Shown: positions 27,272 to 36,842, counted from the first letter of the stretch. The stretch is DNA of 64,000 nucleotides from Lachnospiraceae bacterium (GCA_016280395.1 JAEEGQ010000022.1:93128-157127); one strand, 5' to 3'. Numbers and translations are program-made. The notes: generated by a model from the letters alone, not told the origin.

Positions 27272-28294
27272 ATGGCAAAAGTGGTAACTATGGGCGAGAT
27301 CATGCTTCGCCTCTCAACTCCCGGAAACGAACGCTTTATCCAGGCTGATACATTTGATATCAATTACGGCGGCGGTGAAGCAAATGTGGCTGTTTCCCTT
27401 GCAAATTACGGACATAACGCAAGCTTTGTAACAAAGGTTCCGAATAACGAGATCGGGCAGGCTTGTGTAGCTTCACTTAAGAAGTACGGTGTTGATACAT
27501 CGGACATCGTATACGGCGGCGAGCGTCTTGGCATCTATTACCTTGAGACAGGCGCATCCGTTCGTGCGTCAAAGGTTGTTTACGACCGCGCGCATTCGTC
27601 GATCTCCGAGGCTGAGATTTCGGATTTCGATTTTGACAAGATATTTGACGGAGCTGACTGGTTCCACTTTACGGGCATCACTCCCGCCATCAGCGACAAG
27701 GCTGCGGAGCTTACAAAGGCAGCCCTTATTGCAGCAAAGAAGAAGGGTATTACCGTTTCCTGCGACCTTAACTTCAGAAAGAAGCTCTGGAGCCAGGAAA
27801 AGGCCAAGAAGGTTATGACCGAGCTTATGCAGTATGTTGATGTCTGCATCGGCAACGAAGAGGACGCAGAGAAGGTTCTTGGCTTCAAGCCAGGAAAGAC
27901 TGATGTTACAGGCGGTTCCCTTGAGCTTGCGGGCTATCAGGACATCTTTAAGCAGATGGTTGATACCTTCGGTTTCAAGTATGTTGTAAGCTCGCTCCGT
28001 GAGAGCTTTTCCGCATCGGATAACGGCTGGTCGGCTGCTATCTATGACGGCAAGGAGTTTTATCACTCGAAATCCTACAAGCTTCATATCGTTGACCGTG
28101 TAGGCGGCGGAGATTCATTTGCGGGCGGCCTTATCTGCGGTCTCCTTGACGGCAAGGATATGAAAGCTGCGCTTGAGTTCGCGGTTGCCGCTTCGGCTCT
28201 GAAGCACACCATCCCCGGAGATTTCAACCTTGTTTCCAGAAGCGAAGTTGAAGCACTTGCAGGCGGCGACGGCTCAGGAAGAGTTCAGAGATAA
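27272..28294 (+). CDS. kdgK: 2-keto-3-deoxygluconate kinase (PfkB family)
   Basis: A 340-residue PfkB kinase that phosphorylates 2-keto-3-deoxygluconate in galacturonate/pectin catabolism. Motifs include VTMGEIMLRLSTPG, YGGGEANVAVSLANYG in the substrate-binding region, and the GGGDSFAGGL signature with the catalytic-base Asp. The ATG at 27272 has GGAGG at 27259-27263. An in-frame TTG five codons upstream falls on the site itself. kduI follows 28 bases later. KDG specificity is inferred from kduI, GH28 and the Lachnospiraceae-like sequence; fructokinase activity is the main alternative. Confidence 0.85.
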   Translation: MAKVVTMGEIMLRLSTPGNERFIQADTFDINYGGGEANVAVSLANYGHNASFVTKVPNNEIGQACVASLKKYGVDTSDIVYGGERLGIYYLETGASVRASKVVYDRAHSSISEAEISDFDFDKIFDGADWFHFTGITPAISDKAAELTKAALIAAKKKGITVSCDLNFRKKLWSQEKAKKVMTELMQYVDVCIGNEEDAEKVLGFKPGKTDVTGGSLELAGYQDIFKQMVDTFGFKYVVSSLRESFSASDNGWSAAIYDGKEFYHSKSYKLHIVDRVGGGDSFAGGLICGLLDGKDMKAALEFAVAASALKHTIPGDFNLVSRSEVEALAGGDGSGRVQR

Positions 28295-28322
28295 AATAAT
28301 ATACACAGGAAAGGTAAAGATC

Positions 28323-29186
28323 ATGGAACTTAGAACAGCTGCTTCACCCAAGGACGTGAAATACTACACAACCGAGCGTCTTCGCGAGGAATTCCTCATC
28401 GATGACCTCTTCAAAGCAGACGAGATCAAGCTCGTTTACAGCCACATCGACAGGATCATCACCGGATCCGCAGTTCCCGTTAAGGGCGCATTAAAGCTTA
28501 CCGCCGGAGATGAGCTCCGTGCCGAATACTTCCTGCAGCGCAGGGAGATGGGTGTTATCAACATCGGCGGAACAGGTTACATCACTATCGACGGCAAGAA
28601 GAACACAGTAGGTTACAAGGATGCGATGTACATCGGCATGGGCTCAAAGGATATCACCTTTGAGAGCGAAGATGCAAGCAAGCCCGCAAAATTCTACATC
28701 AACAGCGCTCCCGCGCACAAGACATATCCTACAGTGCTCATCAAACTTAACGGCGAGCCCGAAGAAGGCGTTGTTATCGTTAAGGATTGCAATAAGGTAG
28801 AGCTTGGAACTCTTGAAGAGAGCAACCACAGAACGATCAACAAGTACATCCTTCCCGGTCAGGTAGAGAGCTGCCAGCTTGTAATGGGCATGACAAAGCT
28901 TGAACCCGGCAGTGTATGGAACACAATGCCGTGCCACACGCACGACAGACGCATGGAGGTTTATCTGTACTTTGATATGCCCGAGAACGCGCTTGTTTTC
29001 CACTACATGGGCGAGCCGAACGAGACACGCCACATCATCATGCGCAACGAGCAGGCTGTTATATCGCCCAGCTGGTCGATCCACGCCGGTTCGGGTACAC
29101 AGGCTTATACGTTTATCTGGGGCATGGTTGGCGAGAATCAGGCGTTCGACGATATGGACGGCTGCGCTATGAAGGACCTGAAATAA
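28323..29186 (+). CDS. kduI: 5-dehydro-4-deoxy-D-glucuronate isomerase
   Basis: A 287-residue cupin that converts 5-keto-4-deoxyuronate, from unsaturated galacturonate released by pectate lyases, to 2,5-diketo-3-deoxygluconate. Metal ligands are His205, His207 and Glu212 (CHTHDRRMEVY) and His254 (WSIHAGSGTQ). The length is close to the usual 276-280. The frame extends to 28230, overlapping kdgK, but ATG 28323 with GGAAAGG upstream gives the family start, MELRTAASPKDVKYYTTERL. No kduD is seen here, so the next reductase step is encoded elsewhere. A terminator follows. Confidence 0.95.
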   Translation: MELRTAASPKDVKYYTTERLREEFLIDDLFKADEIKLVYSHIDRIITGSAVPVKGALKLTAGDELRAEYFLQRREMGVINIGGTGYITIDGKKNTVGYKDAMYIGMGSKDITFESEDASKPAKFYINSAPAHKTYPTVLIKLNGEPEEGVVIVKDCNKVELGTLEESNHRTINKYILPGQVESCQLVMGMTKLEPGSVWNTMPCHTHDRRMEVYLYFDMPENALVFHYMGEPNETRHIIMRNEQAVISPSWSIHAGSGTQAYTFIWGMVGENQAFDDMDGCAMKDLK

Positions 29187-29239
29187 CTTTTAGGGATTGC
29201 GGATCGCATCCGGTGATCCGGAACTTATGCAATTTAAGA

Positions 29240-29265
29240 GGGGCTGTGCGTTACAGCCCCTTTTT
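29240..29265 (+). terminator. Terminator of kdgK-kduI
   Basis: The perfect stem GGGGCTGT/ACAGCCCC with loop GCGTT is followed by TTTTT. Confidence 0.85.
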
Positions 29266-29342
29266 AAGACTTTAGGCGCTTTCCGGGCCTTATGCAAAGA
29301 ACGGAATACGGGCTTTGGCAGCGGAAGGCAAAGGAGGATACG

Positions 29343-31271
29343 GTGGTTTACGAAGATCTTTTGTTTAATGACAGGGCAACATACGGAGAAGAACTGCGCG
29401 AGCTGCGCATGATCGATGCGGAGAACAAGCCCGTGGACGGGAAATATATCCTTTGGCTTGCAGAAAGGATAAAGGGCATGGATCCGATGCTTTACGAGCA
29501 CTACAATGCCATGAGGCTGATCTTTAAGGGGGCGCTTTCGCGTTTTCTTGCCTCTTTTCCCGATCGTCCCGTAAAGGATGAAAATGTTGCCGGCGCCATT
29601 CGCATGATGGCGGGGCTTAAGCTCATTAATGCCGAAAAGTATCTGCCGCTGCTCCTTGAAAAACCTGCTGCGGAGCGCCTTGAGGCTGATCCGGCGGCAG
29701 GGGATATTGCAACAAAATATGCGATAAAGGTGATCCTTACGGATTCGAGAAATGCGACATTTGAGCTTCCAAACGCAGGCCTTTATTATACGGAAAAACC
29801 GTATCAGATCTACTTGAACGGCGAATTTTACGCGGAATCAAACAAGGTTGTGGAGAGCCTCTACGGGCTTACTCCCGACACTTTTTACAAGATATACATC
29901 CTTACGGACGGCGTTTGCACAATGGCGGAATTCCGCACAAAAGAAGAGTTTGTGACGCTGAATGTCAGGGATTTTGGCGCTGCTGGCGACGGCGCGCATG
30001 ATGATACGCTTGCGATCCAGGCGGCTATATCCTGCTGTCCCGCGGATTCGAGGATATTCATCCCTGAAGGGAAATACAGGGTCACAAGCATCTTCTTAAA
30101 GAGCGATATTACAATAGAACTTGCAAAAGGAGCCACGCTTATCGGCTGTCCCGACAGGGAACGCCTTGCCATCCTTCCCGGAAGGACTGAGGCCTACGAC
30201 GAAAAGGACGAATATCTGCTTGGAAGCTGGGAGGGTAACCCTCTTAACTGCTTTTCCGCAATGATCACCGGCGTAGGGGTGAAGAATGTCACCATTTGCG
30301 GCCGGGGCACGCTTGACGGCGGCGCAAACGCGGACAACTGGTGGAAAGACCCGAAGAAATATGACAGGGCATGGAGACCGAGGCTTCTCTTCCTGTGCCG
30401 CTGTAAGGATGTCACCCTGCAGGGCGTTACGATTCAGAACAGCCCTTCATGGAACCTGCATCCGATGTTCTCGGATAACCTTAAATTCATTGATCTTACG
30501 ATCAAAAATCCCAAGGATTCCCCGAACACAGACGGCCTCGACCCCGAATCCTGCAGCAATGTCCAGATAGTTGGCGTATTCTTCTCCGTAGGAGACGACT
30601 GCATAGCAATTAAGTCAGGCAAGATATACATGGGTTCAACCTACAAGACCCCCTGCAGCAATATTGACATCAGGCACTGCTGCATGCGTGACGGGCACGG
30701 TTCTGTTACGCTCGGAAGCGAGATGGCCGGCGGCGTGACGAACCTTACCGTACACGACTGCGAGTTCATCCACACGGACAGGGGACTTCGCATAAAGACC
30801 AGGCGCGGACGCGGAAAAGATGCCGTAATTACCAACATCCTGTTTGACAACATCAGGATGGACAACGTGTCAACGCCTATAGTCATCAACGAATTCTACT
30901 TCTGCGACCCGGACGGACACAGCGAATATGTGCAGTCAAGGGATTACCGCGAGCCCGACGACAGGCTGCCTTATATCGGCAACCTCCGTTTCCAGAACTT
31001 AGACTGCGTGGATTGCCACGCTGCGGGCGTGTTTATGTACGGACTCCCCGAGAAGAAGATAGGCAACGTTTCATTCGAGAATATCAATATTTCCTTCAGT
31101 GACAACCCGGTTCCCGGCCGTCCCGCAATGATGGACGGGGCTGTTGATGTGACAAAGCTGGGCTTCTTTGCGAAGAATGTAGCGGAGCTTACCCTTGAAA
31201 ACATCAATATCACCGGATATGAAGGCGAAAAATTCAGGATATCCGACACCGATAAGGTAGTGATAAGATGA
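29343..31271 (+). CDS. GH28 polygalacturonase with an N-terminal helical extension, no signal peptide
   Basis: A 642-residue cytoplasmic-type GH28 enzyme that would cleave galacturonate oligomers. Residues 1-115 form a charged, probably helical extension of unknown function. An Fn3-like module (about 130-200, AIKVILTDSRNATFELPNAG) precedes the beta-helix. Catalytic motifs are NTD (Asp397), GDD (Asp418 and Asp419), GHG (His452) and RIK (Arg483 to Lys485). The GTG at 29343 has AAGGAGG at 29331-29337 and was preferred to an ATG at 29292 without a site. The stop overlaps the next start by 4 bases. It follows the kduI terminator, so it may have its own promoter, which I do not see clearly. Confidence 0.88.
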   Translation: MVYEDLLFNDRATYGEELRELRMIDAENKPVDGKYILWLAERIKGMDPMLYEHYNAMRLIFKGALSRFLASFPDRPVKDENVAGAIRMMAGLKLINAEKYLPLLLEKPAAERLEADPAAGDIATKYAIKVILTDSRNATFELPNAGLYYTEKPYQIYLNGEFYAESNKVVESLYGLTPDTFYKIYILTDGVCTMAEFRTKEEFVTLNVRDFGAAGDGAHDDTLAIQAAISCCPADSRIFIPEGKYRVTSIFLKSDITIELAKGATLIGCPDRERLAILPGRTEAYDEKDEYLLGSWEGNPLNCFSAMITGVGVKNVTICGRGTLDGGANADNWWKDPKKYDRAWRPRLLFLCRCKDVTLQGVTIQNSPSWNLHPMFSDNLKFIDLTIKNPKDSPNTDGLDPESCSNVQIVGVFFSVGDDCIAIKSGKIYMGSTYKTPCSNIDIRHCCMRDGHGSVTLGSEMAGGVTNLTVHDCEFIHTDRGLRIKTRRGRGKDAVITNILFDNIRMDNVSTPIVINEFYFCDPDGHSEYVQSRDYREPDDRLPYIGNLRFQNLDCVDCHAAGVFMYGLPEKKIGNVSFENINISFSDNPVPGRPAMMDGAVDVTKLGFFAKNVAELTLENINITGYEGEKFRISDTDKVVIR

Positions 31272-32644
31272 ATGAGATAAAAGCAGTTATTTTTGATGTT
31301 GACGGGACTCTTACCGATACCGAAAAGTATTATTTTGAGGCATGGCCGAAGGCTCTCTTGCATTTCGGTTATAAGGCTTCAAGTGAGATCGTTTTGCAGA
31401 TGCGCTCACTTGGCCGCCCGTTTGCAGTAGAGCGGTTCAAAGAGTGGTTCGGGCCGGATTTCGATTACTTCAAGGTCAGGGAATATCGCAGGGAGCTTGT
31501 GCAAAAGCTTGTTGAAGAACACGGGATCCCGCTTAAACCGGGTGTTCACGAGATCCTTGCATGGCTTAAGAAACAGGGGATAGTTACTGCGATCGCTACC
31601 GCAAACGATCGCGGGAGGACAGCGGCATACCTGAAGAAGATAGGGCTTGACGGCTGTTTTGACATGGTCTTTTGTGCCGATATGGTGGAGTTTGGCAAGC
31701 CGGCGCCGGACATCTATGCCTATGCGTGCAGGGGGCTTTCCCTTGATCCTTCGCTATGCATGGCTGTGGAGGATTCGCCAAACGGCGTGAAAAGCGCGTA
31801 CGCTGCAGGCTGCAGGGTGGTAATGGTGCCGGACCTTACCGAACCGGACGAAGAGATAAAGCCAATGCTCTACGCGTGCGTGGACGGGCTGGTGAAGATA
31901 AAGGAATTGATCGGAGAAAAAGAAATGTCAGAAACAATAAACAAAGACAACGAAAAACTTATCGAGTTCTGGAACAAGAGACTCGAACTCTCGGACGAGG
32001 ACAAAAAGGAGCTGGAGGGGCAGGCTGCAGAGAGCTTTGAAGAAGTGGCGTCCCTTGCTCCGAGTGAAAAGCTTGTTCTTGCAGCAAAGTCGCTCGGGGA
32101 ATGCAAAAAGGTGCTCGATTACGGCTGCGGCACGGGCTGGGCAGGGATAATCGCTGCAAAGAGCGGCTGTGCGGATGTTACCGCAGTGGATGTCTGCGAG
32201 GGGCCAGCAGGCACGGCAAGGGTTTACGCGAAAGCATGCGGCGTGGATGCAAATATGCATATCAGCTGCGTTTCAACAGAATGGCTCGAAAGTGTTGAAA
32301 CCGGGATGTATGATGGCTTTATCTGTTCAAATGTTCTTGACGTTATCCCGGATGAAACAGCAGACAGGATAATAAAAGAGGCTGCAAGGGTTACAGGCCC
32401 CGGTGCAAAGGTGATCTTCAGCTTTAACTACTACATTTCGCCCCAAAAGGCAAAAGAGAGAGGCATAGAGCTTACAGACGGGCGAAGACTTTATGAAGAT
32501 GGCGTTCTGCGCCTCAATTCGTGGTCGGACAGGGAATGGGAAGAGAGGGTTGCTCCGTTCTTTGAAGTAGAAAAGCTCGAGTATTTCGCATGGCCAGGCG
32601 AACAAAAGGAGAGCAGAAGGCTGTTTTACCTGAAAAAACGATAA
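31268..32644 (+). CDS. Fusion of a beta-phosphoglucomutase-like HAD hydrolase and a class I SAM methyltransferase
   Basis: A 458-residue two-domain protein. Residues 1-217 are a HAD phosphatase/phosphomutase domain: FDVDGTLTDTE with Asp10 and Asp12, an ATAN motif near 114, the FGKPAPDIY lysine segment and the VEDSPNGVKSA motif. Residues 220-458 are a Rossmann methyltransferase with motif I VLDYGCGTGWAGI at 282-294. At the junction an internal ATG (31925) is preceded by GGAGA at 31913-31917 with 7-base spacing, so the methyltransferase may also be made separately. The gene overlaps the GH28 stop (ATGA type). The substrates of both domains are unknown. Confidence 0.82.
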   Translation: MNEIKAVIFDVDGTLTDTEKYYFEAWPKALLHFGYKASSEIVLQMRSLGRPFAVERFKEWFGPDFDYFKVREYRRELVQKLVEEHGIPLKPGVHEILAWLKKQGIVTAIATANDRGRTAAYLKKIGLDGCFDMVFCADMVEFGKPAPDIYAYACRGLSLDPSLCMAVEDSPNGVKSAYAAGCRVVMVPDLTEPDEEIKPMLYACVDGLVKIKELIGEKEMSETINKDNEKLIEFWNKRLELSDEDKKELEGQAAESFEEVASLAPSEKLVLAAKSLGECKKVLDYGCGTGWAGIIAAKSGCADVTAVDVCEGPAGTARVYAKACGVDANMHISCVSTEWLESVETGMYDGFICSNVLDVIPDETADRIIKEAARVTGPGAKVIFSFNYYISPQKAKERGIELTDGRRLYEDGVLRLNSWSDREWEERVAPFFEVEKLEYFAWPGEQKESRRLFYLKKR

Positions 32645-32674
32645 AAAACAATAGCGGTTTTGTGAAAATAAGCC

Positions 32675-32703
32675 TTGACTTTTTGCGGCCATTGTTGCAT
32701 AAT
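32675..32703 (+). promoter_or_regulatory. Predicted promoter of the tRNA-Pro/tRNA-Thr unit
   Basis: TTGACT at 32675-32680 and CATAAT at 32698-32703 are 17 bp apart, 30 bases before the tRNA. Confidence 0.55.
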
Positions 32704-32732
32704 ACAAAGGCGGTTTTGAAAGAGACCGCATT

Positions 32733-32806
32733 CGAGGCGTGGCTCAGTTTGGTAGAGCGCTGCGTTCGGGACGCAGAGGTCGTGGGTTCGAATCCCGTCG
32801 CCTCGA
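32733..32806 (+). tRNA. tRNA-Pro (anticodon CGG)
   Basis: Acceptor CGAGGCG pairs with CGCCTCG, and the discriminator is A. The anticodon stem CTGCG/CGCAG holds loop TTCGGGA. The T-arm is GTGGGTTCGAATCCCGT. CCA is not encoded. A broken partial copy lies at 37472-37526. Confidence 0.95.
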
Positions 32807-32841
32807 CTTGACCGGCGGTTTCGTACGGAATCTCCGGGAAT

Positions 32842-32914
32842 GCTGGAATAGCTCAGCCGGTAGAGCACTTCACTCGTAATGAAGGGGTCGTCAGTTCAAA
32901 TCTGATTTCCAGCT
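32842..32914 (+). tRNA. tRNA-Thr (anticodon CGT), first copy
   Basis: Acceptor GCTGGAA pairs fully with TTCCAGC, and the discriminator is T. The anticodon stem CTTCA/TGAAG holds loop CTCGTAA. A near-identical copy lies at 37551-37623 beyond the AT-rich island. Confidence 0.95.
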
Positions 32915-32919
32915 GTAGG

Positions 32920-32950
32920 GCAGACACTGTAAGGGTGGCTGCTTTTTTTT
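32920..32950 (+). terminator. Terminator of the first tRNA unit
   Basis: GCAGACAC and GTGGCTGC pair with one mismatch, followed by T8. The same structure is repeated after the second tRNA-Thr at 37629-37658. Confidence 0.75.
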
Positions 32951-32965
32951 CTAACTTTTTTCTAA
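32950..32965 (+). repeat. 16-bp direct repeat, left copy
   Basis: TCTAACTTTTTTCTAA begins on the T-run of the first tRNA terminator and is identical to 37343-37358. Confidence 0.85.
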
Positions 32966-33095
32966 CTATTTCAGTTTATTCAGCTGTTTATTCCTCATCA
33001 TCCGCTTCATCGTGTCCATTCAAGAGGCAAAGACTATTGAGAGTGTATTTTTCTATGACATCATTCATGAAATGTTGAATATCTTAATTGGTCAT

Positions 33096-33123
33096 TTACT
33101 TTTGTAAGAGTAGCATATATAAT
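33096..33123 (+). promoter_or_regulatory. Possible promoter of the island's large gene
   Basis: A perfect TATAAT at 33118-33123 with a weak TTACTT at 33096-33101 (16-bp spacing), about 55 bases before the start codon. Confidence 0.4.
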
Positions 33124-33177
33124 CTTTCTGTAAACAGCAATTATGCTGAAAAATGTACATGTGGGAGAAGAAAAATC

Positions 33178-36100
33178 ATGAGATGTTTGGGGAAAGAATT
33201 AAGAGTATTAATTTGCCTTTTGCTGTCCGTGATGATGGTAATGACAGATGTTATTATCCCTATCTTGTCATCAAGTGCAAAACCTTTTATTGAAATGATG
33301 GGAAAAGCGCCTATACAGGAAACTGAACCCGGTGTGTGTGCTGAAGATGAGTCGCAACGGGGTATGTTTGAAAAGCACTTTCTGCTTTCTGATGGAAGTT
33401 TTGTAGTTGTTGATTATGCGGAAGCTGTACATTATCAGGATAAGGATAATGTGTGGCGGGAAGTTGATAATACATTGTCGGTGAAAAATAGACGAACGAA
33501 CCGAATAGAAAATTCATGTGAGAGTTTCAAGGTTTCTTTTGCTAACACCGGAGCAGATGATGATCTTGTTATTCTTGAGAATGATAATCATCAGCTTTCA
33601 TGGTCGTTTGGGTTTAAATGTGCAAATGAGGACAATACTGTTTCAAAGAAAGCATCCTATAAAACAGAGCTGCCTACAGAACACAGAAAAGAGAACGATA
33701 AAAAAACGCTTATTGGTAGCAAGATATCCGCGGTTGACAGCTTTTCGTCTGACAAGATGTACGGAAAGATCAGATATTCCTCAATCATTGAAGAAATGCC
33801 GGAATTGTCTGTGGACTACACAGTATTCTATAACAAGATTGAGGAGGACATATATATAAACAACCCAACGGATATGGAAACTTTGGTATTTGTGTTCAAA
33901 TCCGGAGATCTTAATGCTGTGGTAAATGAAGATAACTCTGTTATTTTTCTTGATAAAGACGGTAAGCTGATGTACAAAATAGGAGTCCCCTATATGGAAG
34001 ATGCAGCTGGATCAGTATTGAACCATATAGTTGTTGCAGCAGAGAAAAAGGACGACAATACCTTTATTAAATATACTCCTGATAAAGACTGGTTCACATC
34101 AAAAGAACGTGTTTATCCTATACTTCTGGATCCGTCGATTACTACAGGTGAATACCGCTCCAACATTACAGATACATATGTCTGTGAGGGGAATACTGAG
34201 AACCACTCGTCTGAGCAGAAACTATATTTTGGTGTTAAAAATGGCAAGGTACACAGATCTTATATAAAGATCAATAATCTTCCGACCATAGACGCCGGAA
34301 TGCCTGTGATCTCTGCAACTCTGCAGCTTACAAACACTATAGGTTCAACAACAGGTAAGAAAGCTCAGATATACCGGGTAAGCAAGTCGTGGAATCCCGC
34401 TACGATCACCTTCGCCAATCAACCGGGGGTTATCTCTGACAATTTACTTGATACATTCTTTTTCAATTCGCAGAAGCCATATACTTTCAATGTTTCAAAA
34501 GAAATAATCAAGCAGTATTCCGGCGGATACGCACAGTATGGATTTATGGTAAAATACGAAGATGAAACATTAAATTCTCCGGATTACAATGCGGTGTACT
34601 CATCCGAATACACAGCTGAAGCATATCGGCCATTGCTGACGATACGTTATGGATACATTCTGCCCTCGAACCTAAGCAGTGGTAGTGCCTATAATATCAA
34701 GAATGTTGGGAGCCAGTCTTTTATGACTGTACATAACGGAACGGATGTCAACGGAACTAATGTATATCAGACAAACGTGACTGCAGGAACCTTGTATCCG
34801 AAGTACATGTTCAGAATTGAAACCGCAACAAGCAATGACGGTTATTACATAAAGCCAGTGTGCTGTGCAAGCGGAAACGGAAGGGTTCTTGATATTGCAA
34901 AGGAAAACGGTTATATTCAAAATGGTAGCAATGTCAGGATCTATGATAAAAGTGATGCCGCATCACAACAATGGTTTTTCGTCGGTGTTTGTCAGAACGA
35001 ATTCAAGATAATATCACGTTCGAACATGTCTTTGGCACTTACTGCTCAGCACTCCTCGCAAAACGGAAATTCATCAGGAACAAGTTCGTCATCTGCGGGA
35101 AATATTTATGTTTCCAACTATAGTAATAGTGACAAATACCAGCGGTGGTATTTTGTAAAAGGTGATGGCAGCTATGTAAATACTGATACCCAATTGCTTA
35201 AAAACGGAACATATTACATAAACAATCTGTCAACCGGACGTTTTATCGGAAGAAACGGAACTGTTACGAGGATGGTTTCCGGTATCACATCCACACTTGG
35301 AACCAATATCCGGTGGAAGATAAAGTGGCTTGGTGCAGATAAATATACGATCCAATCGCTGGAGGATACATCAAAATATCTGTATGTTACATCAGGAACT
35401 ATGGTTTCAGTAGGCACTCCACCACAGACAGATAACATTCCCGATACATATGTCTGGGTTATCACTAGCGTACCGGGAGGATTCCTTGTCAAGAATAAAT
35501 TAACAGACAAGTATATCAAATGCATCGGCAGTTCGTTGAAATTGAACTCTGCTCCGGGGACGCCGGGAACAGACTCATATAATCAGAGTGTATGGAGGGT
35601 TGTATCAACAGATGCTTACGGAAATACGGCTTCCTCATCTACAGGGAAGGAGCTGAAGAATTCATCCTCCTTCAATCAGATAGCTGTAGGTGTTGGAGAG
35701 AGTGTTTTACCATCGATCAACAAGAATCCAATCGATTCAATGTGGAGTGAAGCACGCGATTTCACATATACTATAATGTCGGGAAATACAGATGCCATAA
35801 CTGTTGATCAGGTAACAGGAACCATAAAAGGGAAAAAGGTTGGAGTCGCAACATGTAAGGCGAGACATAAAGTTACAGGTTATGAGTTTACATTTAAGGT
35901 ATATGTAGATCCATATACTAAGATCCTTGTTGATTTCTTCAAGTTTACCGACACGGAAGCCGTGCTGATACGAAGAGTATATGACGCAGTGGACGCAGCA
36001 TTCCCAGGTGAATCCAGACTGGAAAGAGAATGGAAAGCGGCAAGATTGTTATCCACCTTTAGATATGATCGAGGAACTGGAGACAAATGGAATCTGACGG

Positions 36101-36825
36101 CTGGTATGGTAGTAAACACTAAGAAAGAAAAGTTAAAGGATTATTTTATGAGCAAGCTTGGGTTCTCTGAAGGTGACTACGACACCCTGAAAAAATCGAT
36201 TGACAGTAACAAGCAAGTAGCTGATTCACAGCATACCGTTTCTGATTTCGCTCATATGCAGTATAGTTTGGCTGCGAGATTAGCGTACAAATTGGATAAA
36301 TCAAGTATAATTGCGGTAGGAGGTGCAGTTGTAAGTACGGGACAGCTTACCAAATTAGATTTGTCATATTTGGCTGGGTGGTTAGGTGATGCGGTATTGA
36401 GTGAAACTACAGGAACGTTATTTAAAAACGATGATTATTATGCTGATTTAGATGCTGAGAATATTTATAATCTGATATTAAACGGTTATTCCGCTGCTAA
36501 TGCTTACAAACACTATTACAACAACATACTGAAGACGAAGAGTCGAGCTGACTGTTTTTTGGAGCACATAACTTACGAAAGGATTAAAAATTATATAATG
36601 TATTCTTTGATTGATTACCCGCTTGATTTAATGATAGCGCAGTTAAGCCGGCAAGCTTCATCGAATCCTTACTACAGTAATGTAGTTGATTCACAAATAC
36701 TGCTACTTCAAATAAACAGAAATAGTGAGGCATATCACTGGGATACATTAAAGACCGGTTATCCTGATACTTATAATTTCCTAAAAAGTCTGGAAGATAG
36801 GCGACAAGAAATGCATACATACTAA
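33178..36825 (+). CDS. Large secreted multidomain protein (DNRLRE-like, ricin-like, Big-like) with unknown C-terminal domain
   Basis: A 1215-residue protein with a signal peptide (about 1-32). Residues about 60-315 form a beta-rich region. A DNRLRE-type module (about 320-480) begins DTYVCEGNTENHSSEQ. Two ricin-B-like regions follow (about 500-660, with ASQQWFFV and KYQRWYFV turns, and about 665-815), then a Big-like module (about 835-915, GTIKGKKVGVATCKA). The C-terminal 300 residues are unrecognised and contain DFAHMQYSLAARLAYKL, LAGWLGDAVL and YADLDAENIYNL, which could be an enzymatic or toxic domain. ATG 33178 has GGGAGAAG at 33162-33169. A membrane protein gene follows after 17 bases. Codon use is AT-rich, unlike the neighbours. 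Confidence 0.75.
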   Translation: MRCLGKELRVLICLLLSVMMVMTDVIIPILSSSAKPFIEMMGKAPIQETEPGVCAEDESQRGMFEKHFLLSDGSFVVVDYAEAVHYQDKDNVWREVDNTLSVKNRRTNRIENSCESFKVSFANTGADDDLVILENDNHQLSWSFGFKCANEDNTVSKKASYKTELPTEHRKENDKKTLIGSKISAVDSFSSDKMYGKIRYSSIIEEMPELSVDYTVFYNKIEEDIYINNPTDMETLVFVFKSGDLNAVVNEDNSVIFLDKDGKLMYKIGVPYMEDAAGSVLNHIVVAAEKKDDNTFIKYTPDKDWFTSKERVYPILLDPSITTGEYRSNITDTYVCEGNTENHSSEQKLYFGVKNGKVHRSYIKINNLPTIDAGMPVISATLQLTNTIGSTTGKKAQIYRVSKSWNPATITFANQPGVISDNLLDTFFFNSQKPYTFNVSKEIIKQYSGGYAQYGFMVKYEDETLNSPDYNAVYSSEYTAEAYRPLLTIRYGYILPSNLSSGSAYNIKNVGSQSFMTVHNGTDVNGTNVYQTNVTAGTLYPKYMFRIETATSNDGYYIKPVCCASGNGRVLDIAKENGYIQNGSNVRIYDKSDAASQQWFFVGVCQNEFKIISRSNMSLALTAQHSSQNGNSSGTSSSSAGNIYVSNYSNSDKYQRWYFVKGDGSYVNTDTQLLKNGTYYINNLSTGRFIGRNGTVTRMVSGITSTLGTNIRWKIKWLGADKYTIQSLEDTSKYLYVTSGTMVSVGTPPQTDNIPDTYVWVITSVPGGFLVKNKLTDKYIKCIGSSLKLNSAPGTPGTDSYNQSVWRVVSTDAYGNTASSSTGKELKNSSSFNQIAVGVGESVLPSINKNPIDSMWSEARDFTYTIMSGNTDAITVDQVTGTIKGKKVGVATCKARHKVTGYEFTFKVYVDPYTKILVDFFKFTDTEAVLIRRVYDAVDAAFPGESRLEREWKAARLLSTFRYDRGTGDKWNLTAGMVVNTKKEKLKDYFMSKLGFSEGDYDTLKKSIDSNKQVADSQHTVSDFAHMQYSLAARLAYKLDKSSIIAVGGAVVSTGQLTKLDLSYLAGWLGDAVLSETTGTLFKNDDYYADLDAENIYNLILNGYSAANAYKHYYNNILKTKSRADCFLEHITYERIKNYIMYSLIDYPLDLMIAQLSRQASSNPYYSNVVDSQILLLQINRNSEAYHWDTLKTGYPDTYNFLKSLEDRRQEMHTY

Positions 36826-36842
36826 AGGGGGGACGACTATTT

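Noticed and set aside
31268..31927. Annotating the HAD and methyltransferase parts as two separate genes
   Set aside because: No stop codon separates them in the given sequence. The internal start is recorded as a possibility instead.
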